Shown here in pieces: positions 1 through 7,193 of a stretch of 7,351 bases of DNA. The position numbers and the translations under genes are program-made. Location: the NCBI GenBank assembly GCA_021775515.1, contig JAJFHR010000195.1:1-7351 (forward strand). Direction: 5' to 3'. The stretch's first letter is position 1, and every line of letters begins with the position of its first letter. The notes under the pieces are model-generated. The model did no database searches. It was not told the origin of the DNA and saw only the letters and a list, made by a program, of their open reading frames with translations. The stretch comes from Hyphomicrobiales bacterium. Lineage in GTDB: Bacteria > Pseudomonadota > Alphaproteobacteria > Rhizobiales > JAJFHR01.

Positions 1-1436
1 TATTCCGAACACGGATTAGACGCCCTAATTTCACCGCTCGCCGGACATGTGTGCCAGTCGTTAATCGTGGAATGAAACTGTATGCCCGGGTCAGCCGAGG
101 CCCAAGCGGCATATCCAACCTGATCCCATAATTCTTTCGCCCCGAGTGTCTTGGTAATCTCACCCGTGCGGCGCCCAACCAGGTTCCAGTCCCGGTCTTC
201 ATTCACCGCATTGAGGAACTCGTCGGTTACTCTGATCGAGTTGTTTGAATTCTGACCCGAAACGGTGCGGTAGGCTTCCGAATCCCAATCAGTATCATAA
301 GTCTGAAACTCGATATCAGTATATCCCTGACGGGCAAATTGAATAACCCGGCGAATGTAATTATCTTGAATTTGAGCCCGTCGGGCAGCTTTCACCTCGC
401 GCTTGAGAGCCGGATTTTTTTGCAAATCGAAACAATCATCACCATCAGCACTGCAGTTTACGCAGGCTTTCATAATCTGGCTTAGATGTTGGGAGCAGAT
501 TTTCGACCCGGTCACCAAAGCCGCCACTTTTTGCTCTTCTGTCACCTTCCAGCTGATGTATTCCTCAATGTCCGGATGGTCGATATCAACAACAACCATT
601 TTTGCTGCCCGGCGGGTTGTTCCGCCCGATTTTATCGCCCCTGCCGCGCGGTCGCCGATTTTGAGGAAACTCATCAAACCGGAGGACTTGCCCCCGCCCG
701 AGAGGTTCTCGTTTTCGCCGCGAATTTTGGAGAAATTTGAGCCGGTACCTGAGCCGTATTTGAACAATCGGGCCTCGCGTACCCAGAGATCCATAATACC
801 GCATTCATTCACCAGGTCATCTTCAACTGATTGAATGAAACAGGCATGAGGTTGCGGGTGTTCATACGAGGTTTTTGAGCGGACGAGGTCGCCGCTTTCA
901 TAATCAACGTAAAAATGCCCCTGGCTCGGGCCGTCTATGCCATAAGCCCAGTGCAGGCCGGTGTTAAACCATTGCGGCGAATTGGGAGCGGCTTTCTGCG
1001 TCGCCAGCATAAAGCGCATTTCGTCAAAATAGGCGCGTGCATCTTCTTCCGTATCGAAATAATTGCCCTTCCAGCCCCAATAGGTCCAGGTGCCGGCAAG
1101 GCGGTCAAAAACCTGCCGAGAATCTGTCTCGCTGCCGTAGCGTTGATCCACCGGCAAGAGTTCCAGGGCCTCTTTATCTTCGACACTGCGCCACAACCAG
1201 CTTGGCACCGAATTTTCTTCAACCCGTTTGAGTTTTGCCGGAACACCGGCTTTGCGGAAATACTTCTGCGCAATAATATCGCTGGCAACCTGGCTCCAGG
1301 TGGAGGGCACCTGAATATCCTCTAGCCGAAATACGATTGAGCCGTCTGGATTACGGATCTCGCTATTTGCCTTGCGAAACCCAATGCCGCTGTATGGTGA
1401 TCGTCCAGCGTCCGTGAAACAGCGTTCAATTCGCAT
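1..1436 (-). CDS. nrdJ: Adenosylcobalamin-dependent (class II) ribonucleotide reductase, N-terminal 478 residues (partial)
   Basis: This is the large B12-dependent reductase that converts ribonucleotides to deoxyribonucleotides in the cytoplasm, independently of oxygen. The frame is open from an ATG at 1436 to the left edge, so the 3' part (family total about 1200 residues) lies outside. A good ribosome site, GAGAGGA, sits about 6 bases before the ATG. Family hallmarks seen: the ATP-cone-free N-terminus starting MRIERCFT, SPQWFNTGLHWAYGIDGP, HPQPHACFIQSV, YGSGTGSNFS, SGGTTRRAAKM, and SGQNSNNS. The frame ends in NPCSE (residues 474-478), which by family knowledge holds the active-site Asn, the thiyl-radical Cys476 and the Glu. 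Cys199 in HACF is the likely partner of the redox pair. I see no intein or frameshift in this part. The gene diverges from the response regulator and has a long leader with NrdR-box-like sites. Identification is very secure. Confidence 0.97.
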   Translation of the reverse strand, partial: MRIERCFTDAGRSPYSGIGFRKANSEIRNPDGSIVFRLEDIQVPSTWSQVASDIIAQKYFRKAGVPAKLKRVEENSVPSWLWRSVEDKEALELLPVDQRYGSETDSRQVFDRLAGTWTYWGWKGNYFDTEEDARAYFDEMRFMLATQKAAPNSPQWFNTGLHWAYGIDGPSQGHFYVDYESGDLVRSKTSYEHPQPHACFIQSVEDDLVNECGIMDLWVREARLFKYGSGTGSNFSKIRGENENLSGGGKSSGLMSFLKIGDRAAGAIKSGGTTRRAAKMVVVDIDHPDIEEYISWKVTEEQKVAALVTGSKICSQHLSQIMKACVNCSADGDDCFDLQKNPALKREVKAARRAQIQDNYIRRVIQFARQGYTDIEFQTYDTDWDSEAYRTVSGQNSNNSIRVTDEFLNAVNEDRDWNLVGRRTGEITKTLGAKELWDQVGYAAWASADPGIQFHSTINDWHTCPASGEIRASNPCSE

Positions 1437-1961
1437 TTATTTTCCTCTCTTTCGATATCTTTTGCACAGGAGTTTTAAAACCCACTAGAGCGTGCACGTT
1501 GCCACATCAGTCTTTTTCATGGACTTGGCCCGGACACAGCAACAGCGCTGCCCCTGGCTGCCCATTTTGCAAACCACACAACTCATAACAAAGCCATCAA
1601 GCCCCACAACCAAGCCAGACCTTACGACCTGCTACACCGTATTCGCGTTATTTTCGAGTGTCCCCCACAATGACAACTGTAGGTTTATTGGATGCCCTCT
1701 CAATAACCACGACACTAACGCGACTCGCATCTGCGCGTCAAGAATTAGTAGGTTTGCGCAGACATCATACTACATATAGGGGTTAACAAGATTTAAACGG
1801 CGATTTTTTCAAGTGGAATCATCACCATGGCCTGAGCTTGGCTGAGAATCGGGGGCAAACGCAAGCGCTAATCACAGCTTTAAACAGCCATTAATCGGTT
1901 GCAGATATAGTTGAGGTTCACGTGGGGTTAAGGCTGGCGAAGAACAGGGAATTTTTACGCA
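1437..1961. other. 525-base divergent intergenic region (nrdJ leader and response-regulator upstream region)
   Basis: This region separates nrdJ (minus) from the response regulator (plus). It contains two NrdR-box-like sequences near 1736-1782, a GTTAAC-type CtrA-like sequence at 1782-1798, and three GANTC sites at 1722, 1816 and 1846. A possible -10 for the regulator, TATAGT, lies at 1906-1911 but has no convincing -35. An open plus-strand frame at 1492-1779 has no ribosome site, no recognisable protein character and no ATG at its beginning, so I do not call it a gene. On the minus strand a 26-codon Cys-rich frame at 1485-1565 is discussed as a finding. I looked for the conserved B12-box sequence of cobalamin riboswitches (GCCACTG-like) on the minus strand and did not see it. 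Confidence 0.8.
1736..1782 (-). promoter_or_regulatory. Probable tandem NrdR boxes upstream of nrdJ
   Basis: The known NrdR box is a 16-base near-palindrome, acaCwAtATaTwgtgt, usually found in pairs about 31-32 bases apart in front of ribonucleotide reductase genes. The 16-mer at 1767-1782 (ATACTACATATAGGGG on plus) fits at 12 of 16 positions by my count. A weaker copy begins exactly 31 bases away at 1736, with 8 of 11 core positions fitting (CAAGAATTAGT, 1739-1749). On the minus strand TTGACG (1741-1736) makes a good -35 overlapping the weaker box, although the matching -10 is poor. TATGAT (1769-1764) is an alternative -10 overlapping the stronger box. Both arrangements would let NrdR repress nrdJ. 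The transcript leader would be about 270-300 bases, which is long. The spacing is the strongest argument; function is inferred. Confidence 0.45.
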
Positions 1962-2591
1962 TTGGATATCCACAGCAGGGCCTTTGGAAGGTCTTTGGAA
2001 GAGCTGGATGTTGTTCTCTTTGACAACAGTTTAGCGATGCAGAGATTGGTGCGCGGTATGCTCGGCTATATGAATATTGGCCGGGTTCGTGCGTTTGGGG
2101 ATATCAACCTTGCCATCATGGCGATGCGGGACAGCCCCGCCGATCTATTTATTACCGATTGGGAGCAAAAGCCTGTGGATAGTTTTAAAATCCTTCGGGC
2201 TCTGCGTCACAAGCTCAATGAGCCGATATGTTATACGTCGGTGATTGTTTTAACGGCGTTCACCTCTGTCCACTATGTCAGAAGAGCGATGGCTGCCGGA
2301 GCGCATCAATTCCTCGCCAAACCGATTTCACAACAAACTCTGTCAGATCGAATTCTATGGGCCGTAAATGATGACCGGCAATTTGAGCTGGTCAATGATA
2401 TATGGGCGATAGAAGGCGTCGGTGCTCTGGATTTTGATCAAAATTCTCGAAGCCAGATTATTCACGCTGGTAAAAATGCCAGGCGGAAGAAACCGATCGC
2501 CTCGAAGATTAAGCCTGTGGTTGAAAAACAAAAACAACCACAACCGCCAGCCGATGCGGAAAGCCACGATTTTGATACCTGGGAGATTTGA
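1962..2591 (+). CDS. Single-domain response regulator (REC) with a charged C-terminal tail
   Basis: This 209-residue protein has a CheY-like receiver domain at about residues 15-137. The acidic pocket is reduced to FDN (Asp21), the phospho-acceptor is Asp66 in FITDWE, followed by Thr98 in VLTAF and Lys120 in LAKP, so all residues needed for phosphorylation are present. The rest, about 138-209, is low-complexity, rich in Lys, Arg, Pro and Gln, and shows no DNA-binding or enzymatic output domain. The start is TTG at 1962, with AGGGA at 1946-1950 eleven bases upstream. The next in-frame Met (residue 26) would cut into the first strand of the domain, so TTG is preferred. No histidine kinase is adjacent, so it is an orphan here. 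The partner and process are unknown. It probably acts by protein-protein contacts or within a phosphorelay. Confidence 0.9.
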   Translation: MDIHSRAFGRSLEELDVVLFDNSLAMQRLVRGMLGYMNIGRVRAFGDINLAIMAMRDSPADLFITDWEQKPVDSFKILRALRHKLNEPICYTSVIVLTAFTSVHYVRRAMAAGAHQFLAKPISQQTLSDRILWAVNDDRQFELVNDIWAIEGVGALDFDQNSRSQIIHAGKNARRKKPIASKIKPVVEKQKQPQPPADAESHDFDTWEI

Positions 2592-2610
2592 CCGAAATCA
2601 CGTCTCATAA

Positions 2611-2640
2611 ATGTCAAATTTGCTATATAGCCAATAGAAT
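2611..2640 (+). promoter_or_regulatory. Possible promoter for the NDUFA12-family gene
   Basis: TAGAAT at 2635-2640 matches a -10 at five of six positions. ATGTCA at 2611-2616 is a weak -35 with an 18-base gap. Between them lies a perfect 10-base palindrome, GCTATATAGC (2622-2631), which could be an operator or chance in AT-rich sequence. The gap of 139 bases after the response regulator, without an obvious terminator, makes a separate promoter plausible. Confidence 0.2.
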
Positions 2641-2730
2641 TGTATTTATGAGCACACTCAATTCTGGACCGGTACCGAATCCAATGTCATATAAGAGACT
2701 TAATCCGGGCAACTTTGGAGCTTAGGGCAC

Positions 2731-3114
2731 GTGAAACAATTTCTCTTGCAAATATTTACCTGGTGGAACGGTCAAACCATGGGTACGCGCTTTTATACCT
2801 GGCGCAAGGGCGAACTGGTTGGAAAAGATGAGTTCGGCAATACCTACTACAGGGAAAGCAAACGTGACAAACGCTGGGTTATTTACAATGGTGTTGCCGA
2901 AGCATCTGCCGTGCCGCCGGGCTGGAACGGCTGGCTGCACCATACTGTAGATGTTGCGCCCAGCGAAGAGGACTACCAGCCGCGCGCCTGGCAGCAACCC
3001 CATGAACAGAATATGACGGGGACACCGGCAGCCTATCGGCCGCAGGGCAGTGTTCTAAGTTCTGGTGAACGCCCAGCGGCTACCGGGGACTATAAGGCCT
3101 GGCGACCTGAGTAA
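2731..3114 (+). CDS. NDUFA12-family subunit of NADH:ubiquinone oxidoreductase (complex I)
   Basis: This 127-residue protein belongs to the NDUFA12/B17.2 family, the alphaproteobacterial relative of a mitochondrial complex I accessory subunit that sits on the peripheral arm at the cytoplasmic face of the inner membrane. Family features seen are GTRFYTWRKGELVGKDEFGN (residues 18-37), the RWVIYNG segment, EASAVPPGWNGWLHH, PRAWQQPHEQNMTGT, and the C-terminal GDYKAWRP. It has no signal peptide or membrane segment. The start is GTG at 2731 with GGAG at 2717-2720 upstream; its N-terminus (MKQFLLQIFTWWNG) is the expected one. The gene lies away from the nuo operon, as is usual in alphaproteobacteria, and is followed by mlaD. 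The length is complete and the identification is firm; a direct role in complex I assembly or stability here is inferred from the family. Confidence 0.95.
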   Translation: MKQFLLQIFTWWNGQTMGTRFYTWRKGELVGKDEFGNTYYRESKRDKRWVIYNGVAEASAVPPGWNGWLHHTVDVAPSEEDYQPRAWQQPHEQNMTGTPAAYRPQGSVLSSGERPAATGDYKAWRPE

Positions 3115-3161
3115 GCCGGGAGAAGTGTGCTCGTGACGAATCAATCCACCGATGCGATCTT

Positions 3162-3184
3162 AAAAAACTGGTGCCTGGGCCAGT
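3162..3184 (-). terminator. Hairpin with T-run on the minus strand, possible antisense terminator
   Basis: Read on the minus strand, ACTGG and CCAGT form a 5-base stem around an 8-base loop, followed at once by a run of T (complement of A3162-A3167). On the plus strand no T-run follows, so it would not end the NDUFA12 transcript. The only minus-strand genes upstream of it are aat and its operon, nearly 0.9 kb away. The stem is short, so this is a candidate only. Confidence 0.3.
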
Positions 3185-3230
3185 CTGAAACCCAAAAAAT
3201 ACTTACAAGAAATATTTAAGAGTGAGCTCT

Positions 3231-3692
3231 ATGAAAAACAGTTTCCTTGAAACTATCGTCGGCGCCGTTGTCATTACAATAGCGGCCGTGTTTTTCATCT
3301 ATGCCTATAAGACATCCGGGAAAACAACGGGAATAGCGGGTTATAATGTTATCGCAAAATTTGATCATATTGATGGGATTTCGACGGGCAGCGACGTGCG
3401 TATGTCGGGCATTAAAATAGGAACCGTTGCTGACCGCAAACTTGATACCAAAACCTTCCAGGCCGTCGTAACCCTGGCGATTTCAAACCCGGTAAGATTA
3501 CCTGAAGATACAAATGCCAAGATTACCAGCGAGGGTCTGCTGGGAGGAAACTACATTTCGCTCGAGCCTGGCGGGAGTGAGGATTTTATCAAAGACGGCG
3601 GTGAAATAGAATTTACCACCAGTTCCATCGATCTCATCAGTTTGATTGGCCGCGCGGTATTTGGCAACAGCGGCGACAGCAAGCCCAAATAA
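3231..3692 (+). CDS. mlaD: MlaD-like MCE-domain protein, substrate-binding part of the outer-membrane lipid asymmetry transporter
   Basis: MlaD is the periplasmic, inner-membrane-anchored MCE ring protein of the MlaFEDB ABC system, which moves phospholipids between inner and outer membranes. The 153-residue protein has one membrane helix (about residues 9-26) after a short N-terminus, then an MCE domain at about 38-115 with the typical DGISTGSDVRMSGIKIGTV and LLGGNYISLEPGG segments, and a short polar tail. The start is set at ATG 3231, preceded by AAGAGTGAG (3218-3226). A GTG at 3222 would add three residues and overlaps that site, so it is less likely. The gene follows the NDUFA12 gene after 116 bases and ends 22 bases before the DUF2155 gene. 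No mlaE or mlaF is in the window, so the ABC partners must be encoded elsewhere. Substrate is inferred from the family. Confidence 0.93.
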   Translation: MKNSFLETIVGAVVITIAAVFFIYAYKTSGKTTGIAGYNVIAKFDHIDGISTGSDVRMSGIKIGTVADRKLDTKTFQAVVTLAISNPVRLPEDTNAKITSEGLLGGNYISLEPGGSEDFIKDGGEIEFTTSSIDLISLIGRAVFGNSGDSKPK

Positions 3693-3714
3693 TGTCGATT
3701 TCCTTCGTAAAAAT

Positions 3715-4170
3715 ATGGGTTATTATTTGACTTCGCTCAAGCGATATATTTGCAAAAAACAATCTGTGGTAACTTCCATTTTGGCGCTCATGGTGCTGGC
3801 GTTGTCGGGGCCGTCGTATGCTGCAAAAATCAGCAATCCAGTCGCCGTATTTGCAGCGCTTGATAAAATCACTGCGGTAATAACCACTATCGAGGTGCCG
3901 ATAGACAAAACGGTGAAATTTGGAACCTTAAACGTAACTCCTCGGGTTTGTTACACCAGACCGCCAACTGAGCCACCCCGCACTACAGCGTTTGTCGAAG
4001 TTAATGACGTACGCATAGATGGTGCGGAAAAACGTATATTCACCGGCTGGATGTTTGCCTCCAGCCCGGGATTACATGGTGTTGAGCATCCTGTTTATGA
4101 TGTTTGGCTGACCAACTGCAAAACTTCTTCAGGCCCTGCATCCACGCTGAAGGAAAAAAAATCTCCCTGA
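3715..4170 (+). CDS. Secreted DUF2155-domain protein
   Basis: This is a 151-residue exported protein of unknown function. The N-terminus has a basic region (KRYICKK), a hydrophobic stretch at about 17-31 and a likely signal peptidase I site after SYA (residue 36). The mature part carries the family segments NPVAVFAALDKITAVITTIE, PRVCYTRPPTEPP, IFTGWMFASSPGLH and HPVYDVWL. It has two Cys, 79 and 135, which could form a disulfide, and a DsbA-like gene lies about 3 kb away in the same window. The start is uncertain. ATG 3715 has no ribosome site, and a TTG at 3727 overlaps the stop of a 12-codon frame (3692-3730) that itself overlaps the mlaD stop, so translation may depend on coupling to mlaD. 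The last 76 bases overlap the 3' end of aat on the other strand. Family assignment is firm; the role is unknown. Confidence 0.9.
   Translation: MGYYLTSLKRYICKKQSVVTSILALMVLALSGPSYAAKISNPVAVFAALDKITAVITTIEVPIDKTVKFGTLNVTPRVCYTRPPTEPPRTTAFVEVNDVRIDGAEKRIFTGWMFASSPGLHGVEHPVYDVWLTNCKTSSGPASTLKEKKSP
4095..4170. other. 76-base convergent coding overlap between the DUF2155 gene and aat
   Basis: Both stop codons lie inside the other gene: TGA at 4168-4170 on plus and TAA at 4097-4095 on minus. The Aat C-terminus QLVSQTS is encoded on the complement of the DUF2155 segment from Tyr128 to Cys135. The codon registers place the third positions of the two genes opposite each other and pair first with second positions, so silent changes are possible in both at once. 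There is no space for a terminator between the two operons. Confidence 0.9.
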
Positions 4171-4745
4171 CGGTTCAAGGCCTGTGCCAGCAGCATATGA
4201 TAGGCTTCGCGCGAGACTTCCAACGTGCCGAAACGCTTGAGATGATCGGTGACAAACTGTGTATCGAGCAGGGTGAAGCCGCCATGGATGAGCCGGGCCA
4301 CCAGATAAACCAGTGCGACTTTGGAGGCATCGGTTTTCGTAGTGAACATGCTTTCGCCGAAAAAAGCTCCGCCCAGGCGAATACCGTATAGACCTCCCGC
4401 CAGTTCACCGTCCTGCCAGGCTTCGATTGTGTGGCAATGCCCCATTTTGAAAAGTTGGCTGTACAAACTGACAATTCGCTCATTAATCCAAGTTGAGGGT
4501 CGATCAGCGCTTTGCCGCGCACAGGCGTTGATGACCTCATCAAACGAGGTGTCTATACGGACTTGGAAGCGTTGACGCTTGATCGTGCGTATCAATCGTT
4601 TGGAGACATGAAAATCGCCCAACGGTAAAATTCCGCGCTTTTCCGGATCTATCCAATAAAGCGCGGGATCATCGTCACTCTCCGCCATTGGAAATATGCC
4701 GGCAGCATAGGCCTTAAGTAGAATTTCAGGTGTAATCGTCGACAT
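4095..4745 (-). CDS. aat: Leucyl/phenylalanyl-tRNA--protein transferase
   Basis: Aat transfers Leu or Phe from aminoacyl-tRNA to the N-terminal Lys or Arg of proteins in the cytoplasm, marking them for the ClpS-ClpAP N-end-rule pathway. The 216-residue length is normal. Visible family features are AYAAGIFPM (12-20), WIDPEKRGILPL (31-42), CHTIEAWQDGELAGGLYG (104-121), FGESMF with Glu131, and LLDTQFVTDHLKRFG with Gln163. Glu131 and Gln163 correspond to catalytic positions known from the E. coli enzyme (Glu156 and Gln188). The start at ATG 4745 gives the expected N-terminus but has no clear ribosome site. It is 54 bases after accC on the same strand and is probably the last gene of the aroQ-accB-accC-aat operon. 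Its 3' end overlaps the DUF2155 gene. Confidence 0.96.
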   Translation of the reverse strand: MSTITPEILLKAYAAGIFPMAESDDDPALYWIDPEKRGILPLGDFHVSKRLIRTIKRQRFQVRIDTSFDEVINACARQSADRPSTWINERIVSLYSQLFKMGHCHTIEAWQDGELAGGLYGIRLGGAFFGESMFTTKTDASKVALVYLVARLIHGGFTLLDTQFVTDHLKRFGTLEVSREAYHMLLAQALNRQGDFFSFSVDAGPEEVLQLVSQTS

Positions 4746-4799
4746 TTTGTATTTTTGGAGCGTCTCAAAAACAAATTTCGCATAAGAGTGACAGCGGCG

Positions 4800-6140
<1,341 letters not shown>

Positions 6141-6161
6141 CTAGTCTCTAATCCTCAATCC

Positions 6162-6620
6162 CTATTCAAGGATGAACAGAGGTTCGCCAAATTCAACAGG
6201 ACTGCCGTCATCCACCAGAATTGCGGTTACGGTTCCCGAGCGCGGAGCGGGAATCGGATTCATCGTCTTCATTGCCTCGACAATGAGGCAGGTCTGGCCT
6301 TCAACCACCTTGCTGCCGACGTCAATAAACGGTTTGGCTCCCGGTTCTGGGGCCCGATAGGCGGTGCCGACCATGGGAGAATTAACCGCATTAACAGCGG
6401 TATCAATATTATCGACTTTATTCGCCGCCGAAAGCGCCGGAGCGGCGGTCGCAGGCAAGGTGGCAGGGGGGGCAACCGGTTGTGCATTGATTGTCACATT
6501 CCGAGCCACCTTGATGCGCATACCTTCATGTTCAATTTCCAGTTCGCTCAAGCCAGTTTCATCAAGAAGCTCCGCAAGGTCCTTGATCAATTCCCTATCG
6601 ACGGTTTTTTTCTTAGCCAT
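6162..6620 (-). CDS. accB: Acetyl-CoA carboxylase, biotin carboxyl carrier protein
   Basis: AccB carries the biotin that AccC carboxylates and that the AccAD carboxyltransferase uses to make malonyl-CoA. The 152-residue protein has the usual three parts: a helical N-terminus (IKDLAELLDETGLSELEIE), an Ala/Pro-rich flexible linker at about 46-72, and a C-terminal biotinyl domain from about 77. The biotinylated Lys is Lys118 in VEAMKTMNPI. The domain ends normally with FGEPLFILE. The start is ATG 6620, giving the standard MAKKK beginning; the ribosome site is weak. It follows aroQ after 35 bases and precedes accC by 21 bases, so accB and accC are almost certainly co-transcribed, which fits the need for matched amounts of the two subunits. 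Confidence 0.98.
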   Translation of the reverse strand: MAKKKTVDRELIKDLAELLDETGLSELEIEHEGMRIKVARNVTINAQPVAPPATLPATAAPALSAANKVDNIDTAVNAVNSPMVGTAYRAPEPGAKPFIDVGSKVVEGQTCLIVEAMKTMNPIPAPRSGTVTAILVDDGSPVEFGEPLFILE

Positions 6621-6655
6621 ATATTGCTACGCTCATCATTGTCGTTCGTTGCCGG

Positions 6656-7099
6656 TTAGCTGCCTTTAAGGTGAGCCAGCAGAGCCCGAAGGGCCAACTC
6701 GTATCCGTTTGCCCCAAACCCGCATATCACGCCTAGAGCTACGGGAGAAATAAAACTGTGATGCCTAAACTCTTCACGTTGGAAGATGTTTGATAAATGA
6801 ACCTCAATTGTTGGGACATGAGAGGCTTTAATCGCATCAAGAAGTGCAACTGACGTATGAGTGTAGGCCCCGGCATTCAAGATAAGACCATCACCTTTTT
6901 GACCAGCTTCCTGGATCCAGTCAACCAGCTTGCCCTCAACATTGCTTTGGCGAAAAAGAATTTCCAAGTCGTGTTCTGCGGCAAATTTCAGGCACGATTT
7001 TTCAATATGATCCAGCGTCGTCGAGCCATATACATCCGGCTCTCGTGTGCCGAGCAAATTAAGGTTGGGTCCGTTGAGTATGTATATCGATTGCGTCAT
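6656..7099 (-). CDS. aroQ: Type II 3-dehydroquinate dehydratase
   Basis: This enzyme dehydrates 3-dehydroquinate to 3-dehydroshikimate in the shikimate pathway (aromatic amino acids, folate, quinones). The 147-residue length fits the type II dodecameric family. Diagnostic features are NGPNLNLLGTREPDVYG (9-25) with the flexible-loop Arg19 and catalytic Tyr24, LNAGAYTHTS with His81, and EVHLSNIFQREEFRHHS with catalytic His101 and with Arg108 and Arg112. The usual LNPGA is LNAGA here, a mild variation. The start ATG 7099 gives the typical N-terminus; no good ribosome site is visible. It lies 94 bases downstream of the dsbA-like gene and 35 bases upstream of accB. The aroQ-accB-accC order is widely seen in proteobacteria and suggests co-expression. 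Confidence 0.97.
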   Translation of the reverse strand: MTQSIYILNGPNLNLLGTREPDVYGSTTLDHIEKSCLKFAAEHDLEILFRQSNVEGKLVDWIQEAGQKGDGLILNAGAYTHTSVALLDAIKASHVPTIEVHLSNIFQREEFRHHSFISPVALGVICGFGANGYELALRALLAHLKGS

Positions 7100-7193
7100 G
7101 TATTGAAATGAGGGTGCTACGTCAGTGCCGTTTCGTTGATAAGACCGTACATCTTATTGAAATCCGCTAGATTCGGCACGACTTAATTGCCGG

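Noticed and set aside
403..834. A 143-codon plus-strand open frame opposite nrdJ
   Set aside because: It is fully antisense to strongly conserved NrdJ sequence and has no independent coding signals; a shadow frame.
1..1436. Intein or mobile insertion in nrdJ
   Set aside because: Class II reductases often carry inteins, so I read through the 478 residues; the family sequence is continuous with no insertion.
1471..1483. GTTTTAAAAC palindrome near the nrdJ start as a regulatory hairpin
   Set aside because: It is a short self-complementary AT-rich stretch without a loop, so no stable RNA hairpin is expected.
1492..1779. A 95-codon plus-strand open frame between nrdJ and the response regulator
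   Set aside because: It starts on a non-ATG codon without a ribosome site, its protein has no recognisable family character, and it covers the proposed nrdJ control region. It is most likely chance.
2622..2631. Perfect palindrome GCTATATAGC as an operator
   Set aside because: Ten-base AT-rich palindromes occur by chance; there is no second copy or known regulator to support it.
7174..7192. Hairpin CGGCA/TGCCG just after the dsbA-like stop as a terminator
   Set aside because: The stem is only five bases and no T-run follows on the minus strand, so intrinsic termination is not supported.
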